Shown here piece after piece: positions 31,412 to 38,543 of a stretch of 38,543 nt of DNA. The notes beneath the pieces are model-generated. The model was not told the DNA's origin. It ran no database searches and was given only the letters and a program-made list of their open reading frames with translations. Position 1 is the first letter of the stretch; each line of letters starts with the position of its first letter. The translations under genes were made by a program, and so were the position numbers. The stretch comes from Halorubrum kocurii JCM 14978 (lineage in GTDB: Archaea; Halobacteriota; Halobacteria; Halobacteriales; Haloferacaceae): assembly GCF_000337355.1 (NCBI RefSeq), contig NZ_AOJH01000027.1, positions 18,800 through 57,342 on the forward strand, given 5' to 3'.

Positions 31412-31528
31412 ATGGCCGAATCACACATCGGGCGACACCGACGAAAACGCGCCGACGGCCGGGGCGCGACGGGGGGACGCGACCGCGCGGACGGCGGGAC
31501 CCGCCCCGAGACCGCGTGCGGAGGATGA
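31412..31528 (+). CDS. Putative 38-residue basic leader peptide of trmB
   Basis: A short ORF, MAESHIGRHRRKRADGRGAT... ending TACGG, Arg/Gly-rich in an otherwise acidic proteome. A TATA element (TTTTATC) lies 22-28 nt upstream of its ATG, so the transcript would start here without a leader. Its TGA (31526-31528) overlaps the trmB ATG (31525-31527) as ATGA, and a GGAGG Shine-Dalgarno stands just before that ATG. This suggests translational coupling, possibly regulatory. The product itself need not have a function. Confidence 0.5.
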   Translation: MAESHIGRHRRKRADGRGATGGRDRADGGTRPETACGG

Positions 31529-32601
31529 ACGTGGACCGCGCAGAACTCACCGACACGCTGAAAGACGCCGGGCTCTCTCCGTATCAGGCGGACGCCTACG
31601 TGACCGTCCTCGAACTCGGCGCCGCGCCCGTCACCCGTGTCGCCGACGCCAGCGGGGTGCCCGACCCTCGGATCTACGACGTGTTGCGCGACTTGGAGAG
31701 CGCGGGCTACATCGAGACATACGAGCAGGAGTCGCTGTACGCCCGCGCGAACAGCCTCGACGAGATCACCGACGAGCTCCGCACGCGAGCGAACCGGTTC
31801 ACGGCGGCGACCGAGGAGATCGAGCGCCGCTGGAACGAGCCGTCCGTCGAGCAGTCCACCGTCAGCATCGTCACCCGCTTCGAGACGGTGATCAAGAACG
31901 CCGACGAGTTCATCCGCGACGCCGAGACGCAGGTGAACGTCTCGCTCGGCGCCGAGCACTTCGAGCGGCTCCGCCCCGCCCTGCGAGCCGCGACCGAGAA
32001 CGGCGTCCGGGTCAACCTCTCCATCCACACGCCGGACGGCGACACCGAGGCCCTCCCCGACCCCGAGGACCTGGTCGACGTTTGCTCGGAGGCGCGCCAC
32101 CGTCGGCTCCCCTCCCCGTTCGTGGTGATCGTCGACCGGACGCGGACCTGCTTCGCGCCGCACGCGGGCTCGACCAACGAGTACGGTGTCCTCGTCGACG
32201 ACCGAACCCACACGTACGTGTTCCACTGGTACTTCCTGACGACCCAGTGGGACACGTGGGAGGCGATCTACACGTCCCTCGACGACGAGCCGCCGATCGA
32301 CTACATCGACATCAGATACTGCGTCCGGGACCTCGCTCCCCTCCTCCGGAACGGCGACACGGTCCGGGTCCGGATCGAGGGGACCGACACCGACACCGGC
32401 ACGGACCGCGTCGTCGAGGGCGTCCTCTCGGACGTCGTGGTCACCGGCGACGCCGACGTGGGCGCGGAGACGATCGCGAGCTACGGCGGGCAGGTCGGAC
32501 TCGTCGTCGAGACCGACGACGGCCCCGTGGAGGTCGGCGGCTGGGGGGCGATGGTCGAGGCCGTCGAGGCGCACCGGATCACGGTCGAATCGATCGTCTG
32601 A
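31525..32601 (+). CDS. TrmB-family sugar-responsive transcription regulator
   Basis: Archaeal sugar-sensing regulator, 358 residues. The N-terminal winged helix is AGLSPYQADAYVTVLELG ... SGVPDPRIYDVLRDLESAGY (~15-65). A coiled coil follows (RTRANRFTAATEEIERRW), then the PLD-like middle part and the C-terminal TrmB sugar-binding domain (from ~240, YIDIRYCVRDLAPLL onward). In Halobacterium and Thermococcus, TrmB proteins repress or activate sugar genes according to bound sugar. The start ATG overlaps the leader-ORF stop and has GGAGG immediately upstream. Flanked by GH68 and the ABC importer, it is the probable regulator of the locus. The ligand is unknown. Confidence 0.93.
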   Translation: MNVDRAELTDTLKDAGLSPYQADAYVTVLELGAAPVTRVADASGVPDPRIYDVLRDLESAGYIETYEQESLYARANSLDEITDELRTRANRFTAATEEIERRWNEPSVEQSTVSIVTRFETVIKNADEFIRDAETQVNVSLGAEHFERLRPALRAATENGVRVNLSIHTPDGDTEALPDPEDLVDVCSEARHRRLPSPFVVIVDRTRTCFAPHAGSTNEYGVLVDDRTHTYVFHWYFLTTQWDTWEAIYTSLDDEPPIDYIDIRYCVRDLAPLLRNGDTVRVRIEGTDTDTGTDRVVEGVLSDVVVTGDADVGAETIASYGGQVGLVVETDDGPVEVGGWGAMVEAVEAHRITVESIV

Positions 32602-32727
32602 GTTCGGAACCGTGACGCGCGCCGTCGCCTGCCCCGCGGCGACGCTCCCGTCGTCGCGTGACTGAAAGAGGGATCCGCGGTGCGGTCGGTCGCGGCGCCC
32701 GGTGGAGCGGCCGGACGGCCGCGTCGC

Positions 32728-33855
32728 TCACTCCAGCGAGTGCGTGATCGCGTCGCCGCTCGCTCGGTCGAAGAGGTGGATGTTCTCGCGGTCCATCACG
32801 ATCCGGATGTCGTCTCCCTCCTCGATGTCCGTGTCGGGCACGAGGTTGATGAGCAGCTGTCCCTTGCCGCGCCCCTCTGCGCTCGCCTCCACCTCGCGGT
32901 CGAACAGCAGGTAGGCGTTCATCTCCTTGCCCATCGGCTCGAGGACGTCGACGACGGCGTCGAACGCCTTCGTCGGCGAGGCCGCCTTGTGCGAATCCTC
33001 CTCGAGGAACACGTCCTCGGGGCGGACGCCGACCGTGATCTCCTGTCCCGGCGAGACGCCGTGGGTCCCGGGGTCGAAGTCGATGTTCGTGTACTCGGAT
33101 TCGAAGCCGCCGTCGACGACTTCGCCCTCGAGGAAGTTCATCGCTGGCGAGCCGATGAAGCCGGCGACGAATCGGTTCGCCGGCTCGTTGTAACACTCCA
33201 GCGGCGGCGCCACCTGCTGGAGCACGCCGCCGTTGATGACGACGATGCGGTCGGACATCGTCATCGCCTGCGCCTGGTCGTGCGTGACGTAGATGATCGT
33301 CGTGTCGAGCTCGCGATGGAGCCGCTGGAGCTGCGTGCGCATGTGGACGCGAAGCTCCGCGTCGAGGTTCGCCAGCGGCTCGTCCATCAGGAACACGTCC
33401 GGCTCGCGCACGATCGCGCGAGCGATGGCGACGCGCTGCCGCTGTCCGCCAGACATCTCCTTCGGCATCCGGTCCATCATCCCCTCCAACTGGACGATGT
33501 CGGCCGCCTGGTCGACGCGCCGGTCGATCTCCTCCTGGTCGTACTTCCGGAGCCGGAGCCCGAAGGAGACGTTCTCGTAGACGTCCATGTGCGGGAACAG
33601 CGCGATGTTCTGGAACACCATGGAGATGCCCCGGTCTTTCGGGGGCAGGTCCGTGACGTCCCGCTCGCCGATGCTGATGCTCCCCTCGGTCGGGAGGGTG
33701 AGACCGGCGATCGTTTCCATCGTTGTCGACTTCCCGCACCCCGAGGGTCCGACGAAGGTGATGAACTCACCGTCGCGGATCTCGAGGTTCATGTCGTCGA
33801 CGGCTGTTACGTCCTCGTACTGTTTCGTGATATCTTGCAGTGTTACGGATGCCAT
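32728..33855 (-). CDS. Sugar ABC transporter ATP-binding protein (MalK/UgpC type)
   Basis: The ATPase that powers sugar import, 375 residues. Walker A is GPSGCGKST (36-44), the Q-loop MVFQNIALFPHM, signature MSGGQRQRVAIARA, Walker B VFLMDEPLANLD and switch His in YVTHDQAQAM. The C-terminal ~130 residues are the TOBE/MalK regulatory domain (ITVGVRPEDVFL, RIVMDRENIHLFDRAS). It is the last gene of the importer operon: its ATG follows the permease stop by 3 bases. It converges on trmB with a 126-bp gap in which I see no obvious terminator. Confidence 0.95.
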   Translation of the reverse strand: MASVTLQDITKQYEDVTAVDDMNLEIRDGEFITFVGPSGCGKSTTMETIAGLTLPTEGSISIGERDVTDLPPKDRGISMVFQNIALFPHMDVYENVSFGLRLRKYDQEEIDRRVDQAADIVQLEGMMDRMPKEMSGGQRQRVAIARAIVREPDVFLMDEPLANLDAELRVHMRTQLQRLHRELDTTIIYVTHDQAQAMTMSDRIVVINGGVLQQVAPPLECYNEPANRFVAGFIGSPAMNFLEGEVVDGGFESEYTNIDFDPGTHGVSPGQEITVGVRPEDVFLEEDSHKAASPTKAFDAVVDVLEPMGKEMNAYLLFDREVEASAEGRGKGQLLINLVPDTDIEEGDDIRIVMDRENIHLFDRASGDAITHSLE

Positions 33856-33858
33856 GGT

Positions 33859-34824
33859 TTACTCCTTGACCGCCCCCGCGGTCAGTCCGCTGACGATCTT
33901 CTCCTGTGCGACGATGACGAGGATCGCGACCGGCAACACCGCCACGATACTGGCTGCCGCCATGAGGTTAAACAGCACCTCGAACTCGCCTTGGAAGCGT
34001 AAGATCCCCTCCAACATCGGGGCCCAGCTCTGTGGCCGCCCGTCCGTCATCAACGAGGAGAAGAAGTACTCGTTGTAGACGGTGATGAACGTCAACACGC
34101 CGGCGGTCGCCACGCCCGGTGCCGACAGCGGCACGATGATCCGGAAGAGCGCGCCGAGACGCGTCGTCCCTTCGACGCGGGCGGCATCCTCGAGTCCGTC
34201 GGGGATCTGCGAGTAGAACGTCATCAGGATGAATATCGACAGGGGGAGGTACAGCGCCGACAGCGGGATGAAGATCGCGTACGGCGTGTTGTACAGCGAC
34301 CCGTCCTGCATCAGCGGCCGCAGGATGTCGATGTTCCGATTGAACAGCCGGTTCAGCGGCACGAAGAAGGCCGCGGGCGGGAAGAAGGACGTGACGAGCA
34401 CGCTGAGCAACAGCACGTTCTTCGCGCGGAACCGGAGCCGGCCGAAGACGTACCCGGCGAGGCTCGCGACGAACAACACGATGACGGTCGCCACGACCGC
34501 GATCAGGAAGCTGTTGAAAATGTACCGGTGGAACGGGAGCGTGGTGAAGATCTCGACGAACGCCCCCGGGTTGAACCCGCCGGGCGTGAGGACGCCGACG
34601 CTGCTGAGCCTGTTCCGCGGCGTCAGCGCCACCATCAGCAGCCAGTAGAACGGGAACAGCGTAGTGACCAGGAAGAAGATGGTCGCGACGTAGAACGTCG
34701 CTCTGTACGCCCGGTCGGGGTTCGATATCATCTTCGCGGCCCACGCCTCCACCATCCCGCGGTCGAGGTCGGGCTCGTCGGTTTTTTCCATCGCCGCCAG
34801 GTCGGCTTGGTCTTTCTCGCTCAT
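33859..34824 (-). CDS. Sugar ABC transporter permease (MalG type)
   Basis: Inner-membrane permease of the CUT1 sugar importer, 321 residues, six predicted transmembrane segments (for example ATFYVATIFFLVTTLFPFYW). The EAA loop that docks the ATPase is EDAARVEGTTRLGALFRIIV. An N-terminal charged cytoplasmic extension (MSEKDQADLAAMEKTDEPDL) precedes TM1. Its ATG overlaps the stop of the upstream permease (ATGA, 34821-34824), and its stop is 3 bases before the ATPase gene, so all are translated together. Confidence 0.95.
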   Translation of the reverse strand: MSEKDQADLAAMEKTDEPDLDRGMVEAWAAKMISNPDRAYRATFYVATIFFLVTTLFPFYWLLMVALTPRNRLSSVGVLTPGGFNPGAFVEIFTTLPFHRYIFNSFLIAVVATVIVLFVASLAGYVFGRLRFRAKNVLLLSVLVTSFFPPAAFFVPLNRLFNRNIDILRPLMQDGSLYNTPYAIFIPLSALYLPLSIFILMTFYSQIPDGLEDAARVEGTTRLGALFRIIVPLSAPGVATAGVLTFITVYNEYFFSSLMTDGRPQSWAPMLEGILRFQGEFEVLFNLMAAASIVAVLPVAILVIVAQEKIVSGLTAGAVKE

Positions 34825-35795
34825 GTCACACCGGCCTCCGTATCGCGCAGGCTAATCAGGTACAGCAGGACCAGGACGCCGATGACGACGGCCGTCAGGA
34901 ACGCGACCGCGGACGCGGTCGCCCAGCGTCGGGTGTTCTGCAGCGCGGTGATGACCAGACAGCTCATCGACGGCACCGTCTGACAGCCGGCCGTCGCGTC
35001 GATAAGGCCGTAGATGCGCATCGCGTCCATCGTCCGGAACAGCATCGCGACGAGCAGCGCCGGCGCGATGAGCGGGAGCGTGATGTACTTGAACTGCTGC
35101 CACGGCGAGGCCCCGGAGACGCGAGCGACGTCGTAGAGCCCGCGGTCGATGCTCTGGAGCCCGGCGAGGATGAGCAGCGCCATGAACGCCGACGTCTTCC
35201 AGATGTCGGCCACCAGCACGATGATGAACGAGTCGGTGGCGTTCGTCAGCGGGTTGCTCCCGAACACGCCGATGGACTGCATGAAGTCCGCCGCGAAGCC
35301 GACGGTCGGGTTGAACATGAGGTAGAAGATCATCGCCTGGATGACGATGGGGATGGCGTACGGGATGATGATCGCGACGCGGACCCAACGCCGTCCGTAG
35401 AAGTCCTGGTCGAGAACGATCGCCTGTCCGAAGCCGATCAGCGTCTCGAACAGCACGCTGAGGATCGCGAACGCGAGCGTCACGAAGAGCGCCTGCTGGA
35501 GTATCGGCGTCGCGAACGACGGGTCGAGGAACTGCTGCGGCAGCAGCGCCTCGCCCGTCAGCAGGGCGACGTAGTTGTCGAACCCGATGAACTCGCCGAA
35601 CGGGGTCGGCGCCGCCGTCTGGTCGGCGAGCAGCGAGAACGAGAACGTCCGCAACAGCGGGTAAAAGGCGATGACTGCCAAGAGCAGAAACGCCGGCGCC
35701 AGCAGGACGTAGGCGAACGTCGCCTCGCTCTGGGTTTCGAGCCAGTTCAGCGGTCGCATGAGCAGCCGCGTGTCGGTGTCTTGTTTCGTTGTCAC
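34821..35795 (-). CDS. Sugar ABC transporter permease (MalF type)
   Basis: The partner permease of the importer, 324 residues, six predicted transmembrane segments. The EAA loop is YDVARVSGASPWQQFKYITL. Unlike the enteric MalF it lacks the large periplasmic insertion. The start is GTG with a Shine-Dalgarno GGAGG five bases upstream (around 35801-35805), which supports this start. The gene follows the binding-protein gene after 15 bases. Confidence 0.95.
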   Translation of the reverse strand: MTTKQDTDTRLLMRPLNWLETQSEATFAYVLLAPAFLLLAVIAFYPLLRTFSFSLLADQTAAPTPFGEFIGFDNYVALLTGEALLPQQFLDPSFATPILQQALFVTLAFAILSVLFETLIGFGQAIVLDQDFYGRRWVRVAIIIPYAIPIVIQAMIFYLMFNPTVGFAADFMQSIGVFGSNPLTNATDSFIIVLVADIWKTSAFMALLILAGLQSIDRGLYDVARVSGASPWQQFKYITLPLIAPALLVAMLFRTMDAMRIYGLIDATAGCQTVPSMSCLVITALQNTRRWATASAVAFLTAVVIGVLVLLYLISLRDTEAGVT

Positions 35796-35810
35796 GGGTG
35801 CCTCCGGTCG

Positions 35811-37265
35811 TTACTGTCCTTCGTTCTCGATGCTGGCGAGCTCTTCTTCGAGGTCGGCCATGGCGTCCTCCGGCGACTTCTCGCCGCGGTACGCGTCGCT
35901 GACCTCGCCCGAGATGAGCGGTGACTCGTCGGGCCACGCCGTCGTCACCGGCCGCGGCACCGTGTTGTCGGCGGCGACGGCGAACGTGTCGAGGAAGTTC
36001 GCCAGGTCGCCGACCTGCTCCTCCGTGGCCTCCTGCGTGACGGAGGCGACCGGCGGCAGGTTGCCAAGCTCCTCGAAGACGGTCAGCATCACGTCCTCGT
36101 TGGCGAACGCCTCAAGCACCGCGATCGCGTCGTCGAGGCGCTGGCTGTTCGGGTTGACGGTGAGGTGCCACCCGCCGAGCGCGTGGCTCGTCCCGCCGGT
36201 TCCCTCGTAGTTCCCCTCGCCCTCCTCGACGCCGTACGGCATCGGCATCACGTCGTAGTCCTCGCCCGCCGTGAACCCCTCGTCGAGGTTGATGTTGATC
36301 GCGTACGGCCAGTTGCGCATGAACGCGGCGTCGCCGCCAGTGAACGGCTCACGCGAAGGCTCCTCGGTGAACTCCACGAGGTCGCTGTTGCTGATCTGCG
36401 GGATGTCCGGGTTGGTGTTCTCCTCCTCGGGCCCGTACATGAACGAGCGCATCATCCTGATGGTCTCGTAGAGGGGCTCCTCGTCGACCGTGATCGGCCG
36501 GTCGCCGACCGGCCCGAACAGGTTCTCGTGGTCGCCGAAGTACGCGCCGCCCATCGAGGTCATCATCTCGTTGAACGTACAACAGGAGGTGCCCTCGTAG
36601 TCGCCTCCCTGGGTGGTGTACCCGTAGTCGAGGTCGGGGTTCTGCTCGAGGACGTCGGCGGCGACCTCGGCGAACTCGGTCCACGTCATCGGCTCCGTGC
36701 TCCAGTCGGACGTGTCGTAGCCGGCGTCCTCGACGAGGTCCTTTCGGTAGTGCATCACCGGGTAGTCGGGGAACACCGGCAGCCCGTACAGGTCGCCCGA
36801 CTCGGGGTGACTGGCGGTGCTGACCGCCGCGGAGAGGTAGTCGTTCTGGACGAAGTCCAGCGTGTCCGAGGACAGCTCCTCGCTGAGGTTGACCAGCTGT
36901 TCGCGGACGATGAACGGGATCGTCCACCCGGAGTCCATCATGAAGATGTCCGGACTCGACCGCCCGGCGTCCAGCGCCGACGTGAAGTCCGTCTGCCGCG
37001 CGCCCGTCTCGAAGTCGCCGGGGAGGAACTCGACGTCGATGTCCTCGCTGAGCCCGGCCTCGTACAGCGCCTCGACGACCGGCTCCTGCGCGTCGGCCCA
37101 CTCCCCGTCCATCGACATCTGGATGGGCTGATCGCCGCCGTCGCCGCCGTCGCCGCCGCCGAGACAGCCGGCGACGCCCATCGCGGCGCCCGTCGCGCCC
37201 GCCGCACCGAGGAACTTCCGTCTCGAAACTCCGCTTTCACCCGCGTCTGGATCTTGATGAACCAT
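35811..37265 (-). CDS. Sugar ABC transporter substrate-binding lipoprotein (family 1, Tat)
   Basis: The extracellular receptor of the importer, 484 residues. The N-terminus has a twin-arginine motif SRRKFLG, a hydrophobic stretch and a lipobox AGC (Cys34 region, GVAGCLGGGD), followed by a Gly/Asp linker, so it is Tat-exported and lipid-anchored. The rest is a type I sugar-binding fold, ending near ALGGWHLTVNPNSQRLDDAI and a helical tail. The bound sugar is not predictable, but GH68/GH32/GH13 neighbours suggest sucrose or fructo-oligosaccharides. It is first in the operon. The A/T-rich upstream region has two TATA-like elements around an inverted repeat. Confidence 0.94.
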   Translation of the reverse strand: MVHQDPDAGESGVSRRKFLGAAGATGAAMGVAGCLGGGDGGDGGDQPIQMSMDGEWADAQEPVVEALYEAGLSEDIDVEFLPGDFETGARQTDFTSALDAGRSSPDIFMMDSGWTIPFIVREQLVNLSEELSSDTLDFVQNDYLSAAVSTASHPESGDLYGLPVFPDYPVMHYRKDLVEDAGYDTSDWSTEPMTWTEFAEVAADVLEQNPDLDYGYTTQGGDYEGTSCCTFNEMMTSMGGAYFGDHENLFGPVGDRPITVDEEPLYETIRMMRSFMYGPEEENTNPDIPQISNSDLVEFTEEPSREPFTGGDAAFMRNWPYAININLDEGFTAGEDYDVMPMPYGVEEGEGNYEGTGGTSHALGGWHLTVNPNSQRLDDAIAVLEAFANEDVMLTVFEELGNLPPVASVTQEATEEQVGDLANFLDTFAVAADNTVPRPVTTAWPDESPLISGEVSDAYRGEKSPEDAMADLEEELASIENEGQ

Positions 37266-37290
37266 TACGGTCGTGGTTAATCCTCATCAT

Positions 37291-37340
37291 TAATATAGCT
37301 AATGGGAACAACCCGTGTTGTAGTAAATATATTATAACCG
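37291..37340 (-). promoter_or_regulatory. Importer-operon promoter with inverted repeat
   Basis: An A/T-rich stretch upstream of the binding-protein gene. Proximal TATA-like GCTATATTA (37291-37299) lies 26-34 nt before the ATG. A second A/T block (TTATAATATATTTAC, 37323-37337) is further out. Between them is the inverted repeat ACAAC-CCGT-GTTGT (37308-37321). Depending on which TATA is used, a regulator bound there would act as activator or repressor. Confidence 0.5.
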
Positions 37341-37465
37341 GCAGTGAATCCGAACACCCGCCCGTTGGCCCTCCACGAGGGGTTTCATGCGATTATTGAG
37401 AAAAGCGAGCGTCGGAGCCGTCGAACGACTTATATTTCTGGGGTCGAAATCCACGCGGACTAACG

Positions 37466-37903
37466 ATGAGTGCGTGGCACACGCGGTTCTTCGACTGGTT
37501 GGAGGGGATCTTCTTCGGCGGGATGGAGCTCTCCTTCCTCTCGTCGCCGGGGTTCGCCCTCGTGGTGGTCTTTCAGGACCTGTATCCCGACGCGGTGGCG
37601 CTGGCGGGGCTGCTCGCCATCGGCACCGGGAGCCTCGCGGTCGCTGAGTTCCGGAACCGCACCGTCGACGTCGGCGCGTGGCCGCGACGGAGCGAGCTGA
37701 CCTCGCTCCCGCTTCGTGTCGGGTACTTCAGCCTCCTCTTTCTCGTATCATCGATGGGCGTCGCCGCGCTCGTTACCGCCGTCGGCAACTGGTGGCTCAC
37801 ACTGCTCGGCGCGGTCGTCCAGGTGGGTGGGCTCGCGGCGTTCCCGACCGCGTACCACCTCGTTTACGGCGAGCCGCTCGGTGACAGCGCGCTCCGCGCC
37901 TGA
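37466..37903 (+). CDS. Haloarchaeal membrane protein (unknown function)
   Basis: A 145-residue protein, MSAWHTRFFDWLEGIFFGGM, with about four predicted transmembrane segments (SSPGFALVVVFQDLYPDAVA, LAGLLAIGTGSLAVAEF, GYFSLLFLVSSMGVAALVTA, WWLTLLGAVVQVGGLAAF). No catalytic or transport motif is recognised. ACTTATATTT (37428-37437) lies 29-38 nt upstream of the ATG. It is divergent from the sugar importer with a 200-bp promoter region. Confidence 0.78.
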   Translation: MSAWHTRFFDWLEGIFFGGMELSFLSSPGFALVVVFQDLYPDAVALAGLLAIGTGSLAVAEFRNRTVDVGAWPRRSELTSLPLRVGYFSLLFLVSSMGVAALVTAVGNWWLTLLGAVVQVGGLAAFPTAYHLVYGEPLGDSALRA

Positions 37904-37952
37904 GCTCGCTCGGTCCGGAGATTTATCCCGCCGCGCCTCCGCGTTCAGAGCG

Positions 37953-38543
37953 ATGACCGGATTCGAGTCGCTCCGTCGGACCGCCGACCGCCTCCGCCGA
38001 CCGGAGCACACCGGCGAAAACCGCTGTCTCCCGTGTACCGCTCTCAACGCCGCTATCGTCGGCGTCGCCGCGTTTGCGCTCTCTCGCCGAAACCGTCCGC
38101 TCGGCGTCCTCGCGCTCGCCGCCGGCGCCGCGCTCATCTCGCTCCGCGGCTACGTCGTCCCGGGGACGCCGCGGTTCGCGCCCGCGCTCGTCGACCCGCT
38201 TCCCGTGGCGTTCGGTCACGGACCGGCCGCGGGCGTCGAGTCGGGGTCGACCGCGGACGTCGAGTCGGACTCCCTCGCAGACGACCGCGACCCCGAAGCC
38301 ATGATGGCGGCGCTCGTCGACGCGGACGTCATCGCGCCCGACGGCGACCAGCTGTACCTCGACGACGCGTTCCGGGCGGCCTGGGAGGACCGGATGGCCG
38401 AGCTCCGGGCGCTCTCGGGCCGGGAGCTCGCCGCTCGCACGGCGGCGGCCTCACACGACTCGGTCGAGGGCGAGTTCCACGGCGAGCGGGTGCTGTTGGC
38501 CGGGGACCGAGACGCGTGGCTGAGCCGGGCGGTCGCGATCGCC
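37953..38543 (+). CDS. Haloarchaeal protein with CxxC motif, 3' end outside window
   Basis: Open from an ATG at 37953 to the window end (197 codons visible). The N-terminus MTGFESLRRTADRLRRPEHT is basic and is followed by CLPC (a CxxC motif) at the start of a hydrophobic segment (ALNAAIVGVAAFALS) and a second one (LGVLALAAGAALISL). The remainder is a soluble acidic part (RDPEAMMAALVDADVIAPDG). I recognise the N-terminal pattern only as a recurring haloarchaeal one. A TATA-like ATTTATCCC (37921-37929) lies 24-32 nt upstream. Function unknown; it may bind metal or form disulfides. Confidence 0.7.
   Translation, partial: MTGFESLRRTADRLRRPEHTGENRCLPCTALNAAIVGVAAFALSRRNRPLGVLALAAGAALISLRGYVVPGTPRFAPALVDPLPVAFGHGPAAGVESGSTADVESDSLADDRDPEAMMAALVDADVIAPDGDQLYLDDAFRAAWEDRMAELRALSGRELAARTAAASHDSVEGEFHGERVLLAGDRDAWLSRAVAIA

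Overview
This window is chromosomal DNA from a halophilic archaeon (class Halobacteria). Four things point there: very high G+C with C/G at most third codon positions, strongly acidic proteins, TATA-like elements 22-33 nt upstream of many start codons (the leaderless-transcript arrangement), and many families typical of haloarchaea (dodecin, TRAM-domain protein, DUF460 RNase H-fold protein, TrmB regulator, intein-bearing MCM). Halorubrum or a close relative is my guess from overall protein similarity; it is not proven here. No rRNA, tRNA or CRISPR array was seen.

Layout. 1-3.4 kb: 3' part of Mn/Fe superoxide dismutase, a winged-helix/zinc-ribbon regulator, a small Rieske protein and two small coupled conserved genes. 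3.5-7.9 kb: the replicative helicase gene mcm, carrying a 651-residue intein, with a small gene directly behind it. 7.9-18 kb: housekeeping and information processing: TRAM protein, Hel308/Ski2-like helicase, a RimK ATP-grasp/retropepsin fusion, a NucS-N-terminal-domain/zinc-ribbon protein, TyrRS, a DUF460 protein, PanB and a small membrane protein. 18-22.2 kb: two translationally coupled pairs on the minus strand (acyl-CoA dehydrogenase + HAD phosphatase; AlaX editing protein + AIR-synthase-like protein).

22.2-24.1 kb is an accessory island: a palindromic TATA, three consecutive GC-rich hairpins, three direct repeats of about 55 bp, an IS1341-type TnpB element with noticeably lower G+C, and a second solitary right-end-like sequence. 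Dodecin follows.

24.4-37.3 kb is a carbohydrate locus, interrupted by three housekeeping-type small genes (a conserved haloarchaeal protein, a zinc-ribbon protein and an IscA/ErpA-type Fe-S protein). It contains a GH13 alpha-glucosidase-type enzyme, a GH32 beta-fructosidase with a large N-terminal extension, a GH68 levansucrase/inulosucrase-type enzyme, a TrmB-type sugar regulator preceded by a short coupled leader ORF, and a complete sugar ABC importer (Tat-lipoprotein binding protein, two permeases, ATPase). The simplest model is uptake and turnover of sucrose or fructo-oligosaccharides under TrmB control. The GH32 and GH13 promoters share a core at identical spacing, which supports co-regulation. 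The window ends with two small membrane or cysteine-motif proteins of unknown function, the last one cut by the window edge.

Best leads: (i) the two helix-turn-helix insertions in the MCM intein and the A/T-wobble codon tract around the MCM ATPase motifs; (ii) the TnpB with a displaced RuvC-II glutamate and the predicted structured RNA beside it; (iii) two short, basic, leaderless leader ORFs coupled to downstream genes by 4-nt overlaps; (iv) the fructan locus with its palindromic, possibly bidirectional promoter; (v) tandem duplications of gene 3' ends at convergent junctions.
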